Of a DNA stretch of 28,100 nt, positions 9,171 through 16,574 are shown piece by piece (positions within the stretch are counted from its first letter, which is position 1; each line of letters opens with the position of its first letter). The position numbers and the translations under genes are program-made. The notes under the pieces were generated by a model. That model made no database searches and was not told the origin of the DNA. It saw only the letters and a list, made by a program, of their open reading frames with translations. Source of the stretch: a virus; IMG/VR virus record IMGVR_UViG_3300025102_000208, positions 1-28,100 of that record; one strand, given 5' to 3'.

Positions 9171-10028
9171 TTACATCTTAACTAGTGCATACTTTCCATC
9201 ACCGGTATCTTTCCATCTAAACTTATCGAATCTTTTCTCATTAAAACCATCATCACTATCTATTTGGTCTTTAGTCATATTCATTACTCCATCAGTTCTA
9301 TTTTCTAAAAACTCATTTATTAACTTAAGAAAATCTGTTTTTCTATTTCTAGAATTTGGGTCAAGAAATGATTTTACTAACATATCCATTCCTCCACATA
9401 TATTATCTGATTTGTACGTTTTACCCTTATAAACAATCTCTAGAGTACCCTCCTTACTTCCAGGAAAAACACTATCACCACTACCACCAGCAGAAAAACT
9501 AGTATTTAACGGAAACAATGGACCAGGACATCTAGCTATTCTTTTTAAGAGAAATTCAGGACCAACCGTTCTTTTCTCTTTTACAAATTTAACAACCATA
9601 TCATCTATATTTCCTCTATCAACGCCCTCGATTTTATCTTCCTGTTCTTGAATTACTTTTTTTATAACTTTTCTTAAATCAGACTCTTTTAACTTAATAA
9701 CTTTAGTTTTCTTATTTTCGTCTATACCAAAATATTTTCCATGACCTTCAGACTTTTCATTTTTTTCCATTACTTCAGTTTCTTCATTTTCTCTCATTTC
9801 ATCAGTAACAGCATCATCTAATTCCATAATTTCATCAGAAGCTTTTCTTAAGGCTTTAGTTAATTCTTTAAGTTCACCATGTTTTTTACCTTTAGCTCTT
9901 AAAGCATCTTTCGCTCTTTTAAGTTGGTCATAAGCATTTTTTAACTCAGTTTTAGCATCCATTTTCTCCTCAACGATAGTAGAAATAATAGAATTTAACT
10001 GTTTTAGATTAATATTTGTCTGTTTCAT
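9171..10028 (-). CDS. Hypothetical virion-type protein with coiled coil and (L/I)xE-Q leader motifs
   Basis: This 285-aa protein has no family I recognise. Residues ~22-90 form a charged coiled coil. Two helical segments resemble each other: an N-terminal one at 8-21 ending I-V-E-E, and IKLKESDLRKVIKKVIQEQE at 111-130 ending I-Q-E-Q. The second type recurs in two other proteins of this window. Each contains (L/I)-x-E, the cleavage consensus of T4-type prohead proteases, so the first ~128 residues may be a removable core- or capsid-targeting part. The C-terminal domain (about 135-285) is compact and has Cys residues near 167 and 211. The gene is a single unit with a TATTTAT box before it and a terminator after it. 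A co-packaged head protein is possible, but this is inference. Confidence 0.6.
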   Translation of the reverse strand: MKQTNINLKQLNSIISTIVEEKMDAKTELKNAYDQLKRAKDALRAKGKKHGELKELTKALRKASDEIMELDDAVTDEMRENEETEVMEKNEKSEGHGKYFGIDENKKTKVIKLKESDLRKVIKKVIQEQEDKIEGVDRGNIDDMVVKFVKEKRTVGPEFLLKRIARCPGPLFPLNTSFSAGGSGDSVFPGSKEGTLEIVYKGKTYKSDNICGGMDMLVKSFLDPNSRNRKTDFLKLINEFLENRTDGVMNMTKDQIDSDDGFNEKRFDKFRWKDTGDGKYALVKM

Positions 10029-10043
10029 AAGGTCATTTTTAAT

Positions 10044-10050
10044 ATAAATA
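10044..10050 (-). promoter_or_regulatory. TATTTAT box, candidate late promoter
   Basis: Minus-strand sequence AGTATTTATATTAAAAATG lies 15 bases before the ATG at 10028. That is the same spacing and flanks as the box before the neck gene. Confidence 0.45.
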
Positions 10051-10226
10051 CTATAAAATAATAAAAAAAATAGCAGCGTAAAGACATAAAGTTTAATAAA
10101 AAAACGATATAAATAATATCTTAATCTGAGTATATTATACGAAAGTTTTTATGTTTTAGTAAGTTTTTTGAGGCCATTACTACCAAGATAAATGGTAAAA
10201 TTTGATGAATTTACACATATTAAATG

Positions 10227-10233
10227 TATTTAT
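10227..10233 (+). promoter_or_regulatory. TATTTAT box before small membrane-protein gene
   Basis: TGTATTTATTAGTACC on the + strand lies 34 bases before ATG 10268. It sits downstream of the alternative ATGs at 10202 and 10205, which argues against those starts. The stretch from 10051 to 10226 holds no gene that I can support. Confidence 0.4.
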
Positions 10234-10267
10234 TAGTACCAATAACCATATAAAAAAATATAAAATT

Positions 10268-10495
10268 ATGGATTCTATTTTTAATTATGTCAGCGGATTT
10301 GTGAAAGGAATGACCTCATTTTTAATGGGTTTAATACCTTTAACTATTCTGTGGGACGTACTAACAGGTGGAGCTATCTTTAACATTAATGTTATCGATA
10401 ATTTAACAAACTTAATAAACACACTAGGTAATGGTGGATTTGTGGGTTTTGTTGTTTTAATGATTGTAGCTTCATTTTTCATGGAAAAGAAGTAA
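10268..10495 (+). CDS. Small membrane protein with two transmembrane segments, possible holin
   Basis: This 75-aa protein starts at MDSIFNYV. I chose ATG 10268 because a TATTTAT box and an A-rich leader precede it. An in-frame upstream ATG (10202) would add a polar tail ahead of the box. Two hydrophobic segments are visible, at about 15-37 (SFLMGLIPLTILW) and 57-72 (GGFVGFVVLMIVASFF). They are joined by an amphipathic loop (NVIDNLTNLINTLGNGG), and the end is basic (MEKK). Size and topology fit a class II holin, and the lysozyme-like fusion gene lies nearby on the other strand. There is no family-specific evidence for a holin, so membrane location is the firm part. A strong terminator follows directly. 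Confidence 0.6.
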   Translation: MDSIFNYVSGFVKGMTSFLMGLIPLTILWDVLTGGAIFNINVIDNLTNLINTLGNGGFVGFVVLMIVASFFMEKK

Positions 10496-10520
10496 TTAAA
10501 CTTTGAAAGATTAAAAAGGA

Positions 10521-10547
10521 AAAACCCCGTTTCAAACGGGGTTTTTT
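10521..10547. terminator. Bidirectional intrinsic terminator
   Basis: A perfect 12-bp stem (AAAACCCCGTTT / AAACGGGGTTTT) has a one-base nominal centre that would open to a small loop. It is followed by T on the + strand and by T on the minus strand, because its arms begin with A runs. It lies between the convergent ends of the membrane-protein gene (10495) and the 164-aa gene (10550), and can serve both. Confidence 0.9.
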
Positions 10548-10549
10548 AT

Positions 10550-11044
10550 TTAATAAGGCTCATCACCCATTCGTTCAAAAGATTGTTTAGCTCGACCTAA
10601 ATAAGGACCCGTTAAAATTGTTTTATAAATTTTTCTAGCTAATTGTGGGAATATTTCATTAATTCTATTCGTTGATATGTCATCATTCATTTCTATAAAA
10701 CGAATTGCTGCACGTGTCATTAAATCTCTCATTTTTTGAGAATTTTCCCAGATATGCCATAATGGTTTAGGTTGTGTTTTTATGAAGTCTACCATATTAA
10801 CTGGGAATTCACCGGTTTCTTTAGCGTACTGTAATATTTCCCTAGATAATTCACCTTCTATAACTGTTTTTGCATCTGTAAGGAAAGGACTTAAATCAGT
10901 CATTATAGTATTATACCTCCCCCACTGTCTTAGTTTTTCTATAAATCTTGCAACATCATGTCTTTCTTTACTGGTTAGGGTAAGTAAAGGACCACCTTGT
11001 TCTGGGTCTAAGTCGTCCATAAGTCTTTCGAATTCGTTACTCAT
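10550..11044 (-). CDS. Hypothetical all-helical protein downstream of the lysozyme-phosphatase fusion
   Basis: This 164-aa, mostly helical, charged protein has no signal peptide, membrane segment or recognisable motif. Its start codon overlaps the upstream gene's stop in the sequence ATGAGTAA (8 bases), so translation is probably coupled and the two products are likely made together. Near the middle is a Pro/Trp patch (QPKPLWHIWENSQKM, about residues 90-104), and the end contains GPYLGRAKQSFERMGDEPY. It may be an assembly partner or structural neighbour of the fusion protein. I do not recognise the family. Confidence 0.6.
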   Translation of the reverse strand: MSNEFERLMDDLDPEQGGPLLTLTSKERHDVARFIEKLRQWGRYNTIMTDLSPFLTDAKTVIEGELSREILQYAKETGEFPVNMVDFIKTQPKPLWHIWENSQKMRDLMTRAAIRFIEMNDDISTNRINEIFPQLARKIYKTILTGPYLGRAKQSFERMGDEPY

Positions 11045-12866
11045 AATATTGATTACATTGTGTTTTATTATAATAGTTATGTTTTGTCATATCTTTTTGA
11101 TTTCTACAGATTTTACAATTTTCTTTTCGATTACCCACTTTACACCATTCACGTAAAGGGTAAAAACCTTCTAAATAAGCTATATACCCTAATTGTCCTT
11201 TACAAATTCTACCATTGTTACCTCCCCACCCGTTGTATTCCGTAGTGTAGTCCCATAATTCTTCATTAGAAGTAACAATACCTTTATCTTTTAAGTAACG
11301 AGCTACAATATACCCAGTCCTATCAGCACCCCAAGTACAGTGAACTAAAGTGTTTTTAGTTATTTTTGGTAAAATTTTATTAATCGAACCTGTGTACCCT
11401 TCACCACACTCTCCACCATCATGTGCACCTATTCTAACCCATTTAATGTTTTTTCCATAGGCTTTATTATAACATTTTATAAATTTTTCTTCTTCTTTAG
11501 AACTCATACTAACAGGGTCATTACTTCTACCTTTCCTATTCATTGCTATTATATTATCTACTTTATAGTTTCGTAAAATATACAAAAGTTGTTCAGCACT
11601 AGGAGCTCCACTCCTATAATTATTTTTACCATCAGGTATTTCATCAAAGTTAACACCACGTTTTTTTGTGCCCATATTAGAATCAGGTACTAAATCAACA
11701 AAAGCTTTAACACCGTCTTTAGTTTTAAAAGTACACTCGTCACCAACCTCTACAATATCTTCATCTTTATCTTCATCTTTATCATCATCTTCTTCTCTTT
11801 TTTCGTCCTCCATTTCTAAATTATTTAACATTTCTAAATAACAAGGTTCATCTTCTCCTTTCTGTAATGATTGACTTAAGGTCCCCATAAGTAATAACAT
11901 GACACATCTATCTATAACACCTGTCACATCTAAACCTATAGCTTTTTGTATATCTTTTACAGCTTTTTCAGTAGAAGGGCCAAAATCACCGTCTACACCC
12001 TCTTTTCCAATATTGACCTCTAAGACTTTTAACATTTGGGTTTGTACGTACTTGACATCGTTACCTGTGTCACCTCTTTGGAGAGTCGCGTCACCTTCTA
12101 AAATTTCATTTATATCGTCATCTACAGTTTTAAAATCAAAAATTTCACCAGTATTTATTACTATAACTTCATCATCATCATTTTCATCTTCTGTAGGTGT
12201 AGTACCACCCTGTATTTGACACGCTCTATAAATTATTTGACAACCTGCTTCACCTTGTTGCCATAAAAGATATAGTAGATACCAACTATCTTCTTCAAAA
12301 ACACTAGTTCCTGGAAATTTACTATTAAACCTTTTTCCTCTTCTTATTAGTTTAGGGACACCTACCTCTAAATTCTTTCTAGGGTCAAAAACAGTTTCAG
12401 AATTTAATCCATAGTCAGACCAGTATTTAGGCATATATTGTAGTAAACCAGATGCACCACTTTTTCTATTTACAGCGTTTTTATTACCTTTAGATTCTAC
12501 CCATATAAATTTACTTAGAGCTTCTTTAGGTAGTGTGGGGTATTTTTCACTAAATTCATTTATTAATCCTTTGATTTCTTCACTATACCTGTTGAATGGG
12601 TCAAAATTAGTTCTGGAATCAAACCAATTTTTCCATAAAGAAAGAAAGTTACACGCTGTCATTGTTGATTTATCACCTAGATGATTAGACCTCATATTAA
12701 CTATCATCTTATCTGTTTTAACTCTACTACCTAAATCCTCTATGGCCTTTTTAATCGTTTCTTTTGTACCTTCCGCTTGTTCAACAATTAATCCATCGCG
12801 TACTCTAGTGTATGGGTTTAGACCCATAATTTTACGCACACGTTCTATTTCTTGGATTAATCGCAT
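11037..12866 (-). CDS. Lytic transglycosylase - peptidoglycan-binding - cysteine phosphatase fusion
   Basis: This 609-aa protein has three domains. Residues ~100-215 are an SLT-type lytic transglycosylase: FIWVES with catalytic Glu124, then SGASGLLQYMP (136-146). Residues ~262-325 are a PG_binding_1 domain (LQRGDTGNDV, VDGDFGPSTEKAV). An acidic Asp/Glu/Lys linker (351-374) follows. Residues ~395-572 are a cysteine-dependent phosphatase of the dual-specificity type: YRSGAPSAEQL (417-427) and the signature HCTWGADRTG (509-518), with Cys510 and Arg516 in C-x5-R. Asp483 or Asp515 is the candidate acid. The tail has four Cys (575, 584, 587, 604) that could bind a metal. The N-terminus (MRLIQEIERV ... 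GLIVEQ) may be a cleavable capsid leader. A virion-borne cell-wall enzyme is likely. The phosphatase's substrate is unknown. Confidence 0.85.
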   Translation of the reverse strand: MRLIQEIERVRKIMGLNPYTRVRDGLIVEQAEGTKETIKKAIEDLGSRVKTDKMIVNMRSNHLGDKSTMTACNFLSLWKNWFDSRTNFDPFNRYSEEIKGLINEFSEKYPTLPKEALSKFIWVESKGNKNAVNRKSGASGLLQYMPKYWSDYGLNSETVFDPRKNLEVGVPKLIRRGKRFNSKFPGTSVFEEDSWYLLYLLWQQGEAGCQIIYRACQIQGGTTPTEDENDDDEVIVINTGEIFDFKTVDDDINEILEGDATLQRGDTGNDVKYVQTQMLKVLEVNIGKEGVDGDFGPSTEKAVKDIQKAIGLDVTGVIDRCVMLLLMGTLSQSLQKGEDEPCYLEMLNNLEMEDEKREEDDDKDEDKDEDIVEVGDECTFKTKDGVKAFVDLVPDSNMGTKKRGVNFDEIPDGKNNYRSGAPSAEQLLYILRNYKVDNIIAMNRKGRSNDPVSMSSKEEEKFIKCYNKAYGKNIKWVRIGAHDGGECGEGYTGSINKILPKITKNTLVHCTWGADRTGYIVARYLKDKGIVTSNEELWDYTTEYNGWGGNNGRICKGQLGYIAYLEGFYPLREWCKVGNRKENCKICRNQKDMTKHNYYNKTQCNQYYE

Positions 12867-12875
12867 AGTTTTTAA

Positions 12876-12882
12876 ATAAATA
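12876..12882 (-). promoter_or_regulatory. TATTTAT box, candidate late promoter of the fusion gene
   Basis: Minus-strand AAGTATTTATTTAAAAACT lies in the 17-base gap between the helicase stop and the fusion start, 9 bases before the ATG. It would let the lytic gene be expressed late, separately from the helicase. Confidence 0.45.
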
Positions 12883-12883
12883 C

Positions 12884-14617
12884 TTAAAGTGAACGCATTT
12901 CCTGAAGGATTTCTCCAAACATATCTTCTTCAGAAATATTGTCACCCATTACAGTATCTATAATGCGTTTTTTTCTTTCTACTATATTGTATATTATTCT
13001 CTCTATAGTATTATCAAATATTGGGTATAGGCAAGAAACATTCTTTTTTTGACCAATTCTAAAAGCTCTATCTTCTGCTTGAGACATAGTAGCAGGGACA
13101 AAAGATAAATCATTAAAAATAACAACTTCAGCTTCGGTTAAAGTAATACCAACACCACCAGCTACTATATTAGATACAAAAATTTTAGTTTTTGGGTCAT
13201 TCTGAAATTTATCTACACTTTCTTGTCTTTGTTCTTTTTTCATTTGACCATATAAAGGAACAGCGATTTTTTTATACTTGGACCAAATTTGCATTAAAGG
13301 GTCTGTAAAATTAGTAAAAACTATCACTTTTTTATCTTGTTCTAGACATTGGTCTATAAATTCATAAGTACTAGGTAATTTTTCGTGAGCTATAAGTTGT
13401 CTAATTTTCATTAACTTGTTTAGTTGAATGGATAGACTTTGGTTAGAATTCTCTTCAGCCCAGTCCAAGTACTCACCCACTTCCTTTTTATATTCAGTAG
13501 AATTTAATTCTAAAAATATAGGGGTAATAATTTTGTCAGGTAGGTCTAAAATTTCCTCCTTTAATCTTCGTAAAACTTTTTGTTTGGTTCGTTCCCTTAA
13601 CTCCTCTAAATTAGACGCTCCACTTGTTAACCAGATTTTTCTATTACCCTTGGTTATTTGATACCCATCACAGTACCTTTTAACATACCCAACCCAATTT
13701 TTTGCAACTCTAGACTCTACTAATCTTAAAAGGTTATAGTAATTCATAGGTCTAGAAGTCATAGGTGTTCCAGTTAACAACCACACTTTACCTATCTTTT
13801 TAACTAAATCATTAACTAATTTAGTTCTTTGAGCTTTACCATTAGAAATATAGTGTGCCTCATCTACCATAATAAGGTCAAATTGTTCATCCAGTATTTT
13901 AGTAACACCTCCCTCTATAGAATGGAAATTTTTTAGAATATCATAATTTATAATAACAAATTTTCCATCTTCCCATTTTTTACCTTCCACTATACCTATC
14001 TTTTCATTAGTATAGTATTGGAGTTCACGTCTCCAATTAAACTTTAATGTAGCGGGACATATTATTAGTATTTTTTTTGCTCCACTTTCTAAAGCGGCAA
14101 TTGTACCACTAGTAGTTTTACCTACGCCCATATCATCAGCAAGAATGAATTTATCATTCCCTAATAATTTTTCTATCGCTGTTTTTTGGTGGTCATAAGG
14201 CATTCTATGAGAATAGGGTGAATAATCTACCGTAACCTTTCTTTCGGTATTAACTATCAGTTGGTTTTTTGGTACCCAAAAGTCGTACAACCTATCCGTC
14301 TCAAGTACTTTACCCCACAAATGAAAAGCTTTGTCACTTTCAGCTAATATTTTTTCCACCCAAATCTTAGTAGGTTTACTTTGTAAAAATTTTTGAGTCA
14401 TTAAGGTTTCTCCAAAATAATCGTCTATCTCCACCCATTTTTTAGCTACTTTTGGTTTGTTTTGGTGATTTTTTATAATATAATCTGATTGACTCCTTGT
14501 TAGGCTTTTTGATTTGCTAATACTAATACTTTGTTTAATAGCATGTATATAGTTGTTTGCTCCAGTGTATGCAAGCAAAAGTTTTCTGGCTTCTATTTCT
14601 GGTATAGTTACTTCCAT
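12884..14617 (-). CDS. SNF2-family DEAH helicase/ATPase
   Basis: This 577-aa superfamily 2 ATPase has all main motifs. Walker A is DDMGVGKT (161-168), Walker B is DEAH (252-255), and motif III is LTGTP (281-285). Motif V is GGVGITLT, and motif VI is QAEDRAFRIGQ (about 513-523). The order and the AEDRAFRIGQ box are typical of SNF2-like enzymes such as SMARCAL1-type fork-remodelling helicases. The phage role could match T4 UvsW-like fork or recombination processing, which is inference. I chose the ATG at 14617 (MEVTIPEIEARK). The upstream in-frame ATG at 14656 would add 13 hydrophobic residues that overlap a promoter. No nuclease domain is visible. The lysozyme fusion gene follows after 17 bases. 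Confidence 0.9.
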   Translation of the reverse strand: MEVTIPEIEARKLLLAYTGANNYIHAIKQSISISKSKSLTRSQSDYIIKNHQNKPKVAKKWVEIDDYFGETLMTQKFLQSKPTKIWVEKILAESDKAFHLWGKVLETDRLYDFWVPKNQLIVNTERKVTVDYSPYSHRMPYDHQKTAIEKLLGNDKFILADDMGVGKTTSGTIAALESGAKKILIICPATLKFNWRRELQYYTNEKIGIVEGKKWEDGKFVIINYDILKNFHSIEGGVTKILDEQFDLIMVDEAHYISNGKAQRTKLVNDLVKKIGKVWLLTGTPMTSRPMNYYNLLRLVESRVAKNWVGYVKRYCDGYQITKGNRKIWLTSGASNLEELRERTKQKVLRRLKEEILDLPDKIITPIFLELNSTEYKKEVGEYLDWAEENSNQSLSIQLNKLMKIRQLIAHEKLPSTYEFIDQCLEQDKKVIVFTNFTDPLMQIWSKYKKIAVPLYGQMKKEQRQESVDKFQNDPKTKIFVSNIVAGGVGITLTEAEVVIFNDLSFVPATMSQAEDRAFRIGQKKNVSCLYPIFDNTIERIIYNIVERKKRIIDTVMGDNISEEDMFGEILQEMRSL

Positions 14618-14626
14618 AGTTATATA

Positions 14627-14656
14627 CAAATATAATAAAATATCTATTATAAACAA
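14627..14656 (-). promoter_or_regulatory. Host-type (Bacteroidota sigma) promoter of the helicase gene
   Basis: On the minus strand TTG (14656-14654) is followed after 19 bases by TATATTTG (14634-14627), an exact TTG-N19-TAnnTTTG match. The -7 element ends 9 bases before ATG 14617. It supports early expression by unmodified host RNA polymerase, and it supports the shorter helicase start. Confidence 0.7.
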
Positions 14657-14661
14657 CTAAC

Positions 14662-14668
14662 TATTTAT
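14662..14668 (+). promoter_or_regulatory. TATTTAT box before the neck operon
   Basis: AACTATTTATAATAT lies only 5 bases before ATG 14674. If it acts as a -10 element the mRNA would be almost leaderless, so this site is less secure than the others. It sits back to back with the helicase promoter. Confidence 0.35.
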
Positions 14669-14673
14669 AATAT

Positions 14674-15192
14674 ATGGCAAAACAGAAAAAAATACCTATT
14701 ACTAGAATTAGTAAATTTTACGCATCTGAAGATTTTGATTTAGAACAAAATATAGGAATGGAGTGGTTACATGGTGATATGCACTTTACTTTAGTATTGT
14801 TTAGGGTAGACAGAAAAAAAACTGATGTAGATGATGTATATGGTGAAGCGGGTCCTGAAGAAATTAGATATCATGCACCTGTAGAATTTAAAGCCTATGT
14901 TAAGATAGACACACCACAAAATAAAAGTTATGCTAGTGGTTTAGTAAATAATATGGAACCAGGAAATATGACTTTGGGTGTTTACTCTAAACATCTTGAA
15001 GAGTTAGATGTAGATATTAGTTACGGGGATTATATAGGGTACCCTGAAACTGAAGATAGGATGAGGTACTATACTGTTACAAATGATGGTAGGGTTACTT
15101 CTGATAATAAACATACAATAGGTGGGTACAAACCTTTTTACCGTACAATACTATGTGCATACGTATCACCTAATGAATTTAAAGGAATATAA
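14674..15192 (+). CDS. Neck protein, gp14-like (tentative)
   Basis: This 172-aa beta-rich protein contains DVYGEAGPEEIRYHAPVEFK (about 54-73). A 'D-x-(Y/F)-G-E' acidic turn followed by a hydrophobic strand is also seen in T4-type gp14 neck proteins (from memory). Later come a GDYIGY turn (about 123-128), YYTV, and a final strand FYRTILCAYV, like the gp14-type C-terminal barrel. Position supports the call: it is the first gene of the neck-tail block, directly followed by a gp15-like gene with a one-base TAATG overlap. It is shorter than T4 gp14 (256 aa). Alternative roles are a head-completion or tail-completion protein. I am fairly sure that it is a neck or connector component, but less sure which one. 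Confidence 0.55.
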   Translation: MAKQKKIPITRISKFYASEDFDLEQNIGMEWLHGDMHFTLVLFRVDRKKTDVDDVYGEAGPEEIRYHAPVEFKAYVKIDTPQNKSYASGLVNNMEPGNMTLGVYSKHLEELDVDISYGDYIGYPETEDRMRYYTVTNDGRVTSDNKHTIGGYKPFYRTILCAYVSPNEFKGI

Positions 15193-16337
15193 TGGCTTTA
15201 CCTAAAAAAATTAAAAAAAATATTAACATAAGCCCCCAACCAATTCAACCACACTACCCGGATGGTTATAATGGCTTAAGTACACCTATACGTAGAAAAG
15301 AGTTGTCTGATTTTATTACTGAAGATGGTACCTTTTTACCCAAGTCAGTTTTACATGAAGATATGGATTTAGGTATGTTAAATTTTGTACAAGACCAGTT
15401 AAGTGTAGCGTTAAGTGGAAAAAAACTTAACGTTATTGATAGGATTCTTACTGTACAACGTTGGGGTGAATTTTCACAAACATGGAGTTTTTCTACTGAA
15501 GATAAAAATGTAGAACTACCATTTATAGTAGTGGTTAGAAAACCAGATGTGCAATATGGGTCAAACCCATCACTCCTTTATACTATACCAGATAGAAAAC
15601 AATTTCATTTTGCCAAAGTACCAACATGGGATGGAAATAGAAAAGGTATGGATGTATACACAATACCACAACCAGTACCGGTAGACATCACTTATGATGT
15701 TAAAATAGTTAGTAATAGAATGAGAGAACTTAACATTTTTAATAGAAAAGTTATGCAAAATTTTTCATCAAGACAGGCTTACACTTTTGTAAAAGGACAT
15801 TATATCCCGATTATATTAAGTAGTTTAAGTGATGAAAGTGTTATTGATACCGAAGACAGAAGATATTACCAACAAAATTACCAATTTCAATTACAAGGGT
15901 TTTTAATAGATGAAGAAGAGTTTGAGGTTAAACCAGCTATTACTAGAAATTTATTATTTTTTGATTTTGATAATTATAAACCTAGAGGAAATGGTAGTCC
16001 TGCACAATTTCAATCGGCACTACCTTTAAGTGGGATTACTACAGCAGGAATGAGTAATACCGGTAAATTAAGAAGAAGAATCACTTTTGCAGCCGGGTGT
16101 GGTCCATGTATCGACACTAAAACATACCAATACGAAAATAACATTTCTATTGTTAGGTCAGATAATATTGACACTACTAGTATTACTGTAGGTACAACTA
16201 CCGCTACTTGGACACCTGTAAATGTTAAATTAGGGGAAACTGCAAAAATTACTGTAACACAAACAGATAATAGTAAACCATCCTACTTGGTTATAGAAGA
16301 GGTCCTTATACCCTCAGGTGCACAAAGTAGTTTTTAA
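15192..16337 (+). CDS. Tail terminator / proximal sheath stabiliser, gp15-like
   Basis: This 381-aa protein starts within the previous stop (TAATG). The region PVPVDITYDVKIVSNRMREL (about 162-181), then a helix with F-N-R-K-V-M-Q-N-F, then YIPIILSSL and RRYYQQNYQFQLQGFLID, follows the order of strands and helices in T4 gp15: Y-E-L-S-I, then a long helix, then I-x-I-V-L, then R-R-x-x-x-x-x-x-F-x-V-x-G. That comparison is from memory. gp15 caps the tail tube and sheath and joins them to the neck. An added C-terminal Ig-like segment (about 310-381, with a CGPC at ~300) exceeds the T4 length of 272. The gene order, gp14-like then this gene then sheath, agrees with the T4 order 14-15-18. Confidence 0.65.
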   Translation: MALPKKIKKNINISPQPIQPHYPDGYNGLSTPIRRKELSDFITEDGTFLPKSVLHEDMDLGMLNFVQDQLSVALSGKKLNVIDRILTVQRWGEFSQTWSFSTEDKNVELPFIVVVRKPDVQYGSNPSLLYTIPDRKQFHFAKVPTWDGNRKGMDVYTIPQPVPVDITYDVKIVSNRMRELNIFNRKVMQNFSSRQAYTFVKGHYIPIILSSLSDESVIDTEDRRYYQQNYQFQLQGFLIDEEEFEVKPAITRNLLFFDFDNYKPRGNGSPAQFQSALPLSGITTAGMSNTGKLRRRITFAAGCGPCIDTKTYQYENNISIVRSDNIDTTSITVGTTTATWTPVNVKLGETAKITVTQTDNSKPSYLVIEEVLIPSGAQSSF

Positions 16338-16338
16338 G

Positions 16339-16494
16339 TTATTCTCCATATATATCTTTTTTGTCTTTACAATGTTTTTCTATAAGTTTTTCTAAGAACT
16401 TGGACATAACGAGTCCTCGCTGTTTACAATACGTTTTTAGTATATTGTGGAATTCAGGTCTAATTTTAAGGTTTTTGATAGTCTTTTTTTCCAT
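16339..16494 (-). CDS. 51-aa ribbon-helix-helix-like regulator
   Basis: This small minus-strand gene encodes 51 residues, starting MEKKTIKNLKIRPEFHNILK and ending KDKKDIYGE. A basic polar N-terminal strand (KKTIKNLKI) is followed by one helix (PEFHNILKTYCKQRG), a short turn (LVM), and a second helix (SKFLEKLIEKHCK). This is the layout of Arc/MetJ-type ribbon-helix-helix DNA-binding proteins. Many RHH proteins repress their own promoter, and here three copies of a 7-base half-site lie directly before the start. The gene is inserted between the gp15-like gene (convergent, 1 base apart) and the sheath gene (divergent). A control role over itself, and perhaps over the sheath operon, is inferred. 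The family assignment rests on pattern only. Confidence 0.65.
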   Translation of the reverse strand: MEKKTIKNLKIRPEFHNILKTYCKQRGLVMSKFLEKLIEKHCKDKKDIYGE

Positions 16495-16526
16495 AGTAAG
16501 AAAAAAGTAAGAAAATAGTCTTACTT
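16495..16526. promoter_or_regulatory. Candidate operator with three AGTAAGA half-sites
   Basis: AGTAAGA occurs at 16495-16501 and 16506-16512, 11 bases apart. The same element is inverted at 16519-16525. AAGTAAGA (16505-16512) and TCTTACTT (16519-16526) form a perfect 8-bp inverted repeat with a 6-base spacer. The array lies between the TATTTAT box and the start of the 51-aa RHH-like gene, as expected of an autoregulatory operator. Binding is inferred. Confidence 0.5.
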
Positions 16527-16530
16527 TATC

Positions 16531-16537
16531 ATAAATA
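16531..16537 (-). promoter_or_regulatory. TATTTAT box of the 51-aa regulator gene
   Basis: Minus-strand GACTATTTATGATAAAG lies 36 bases before the start at 16494, immediately upstream of the candidate operator. Confidence 0.4.
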
Positions 16538-16574
16538 GTCAGCTTTTAGCTTTAACTTTTGATTATTACTCCGG

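Noticed and set aside
10051-10226. Possible small gene or RNA in the gap between the 285-aa gene and the membrane-protein gene.
   Set aside because: There is only AT-rich DNA and a weak TACCA/TGGTA inverted repeat. No stable hairpin with a T run and no frame with coding character was found.
10202-10267. Longer start (ATG 10202) for the small membrane protein.
   Set aside because: It would place the TATTTAT box inside the gene and add a polar, non-conserved-looking tail. ATG 10268 has a normal A-rich leader.
10782-11245. Open frames on the + strand opposite the 164-aa gene and the end of the lysozyme fusion.
   Set aside because: They are antisense to genes with clear coding character and have hydrophobic, low-complexity products typical of shadow frames.
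11899-12219. 106-codon + strand frame within the lysozyme fusion.
   Set aside because: It is antisense to the peptidoglycan-binding and acidic-linker coding region. Ser/Thr/Pro richness is the expected mirror of Asp/Glu codons.
14618-14656. 13-residue N-terminal extension of the helicase (MFIIDILLYLYIT).
   Set aside because: The codons coincide with an exact host-type promoter, and the hydrophobic stretch does not suit a helicase. The Met at 14617 begins the plausible protein.
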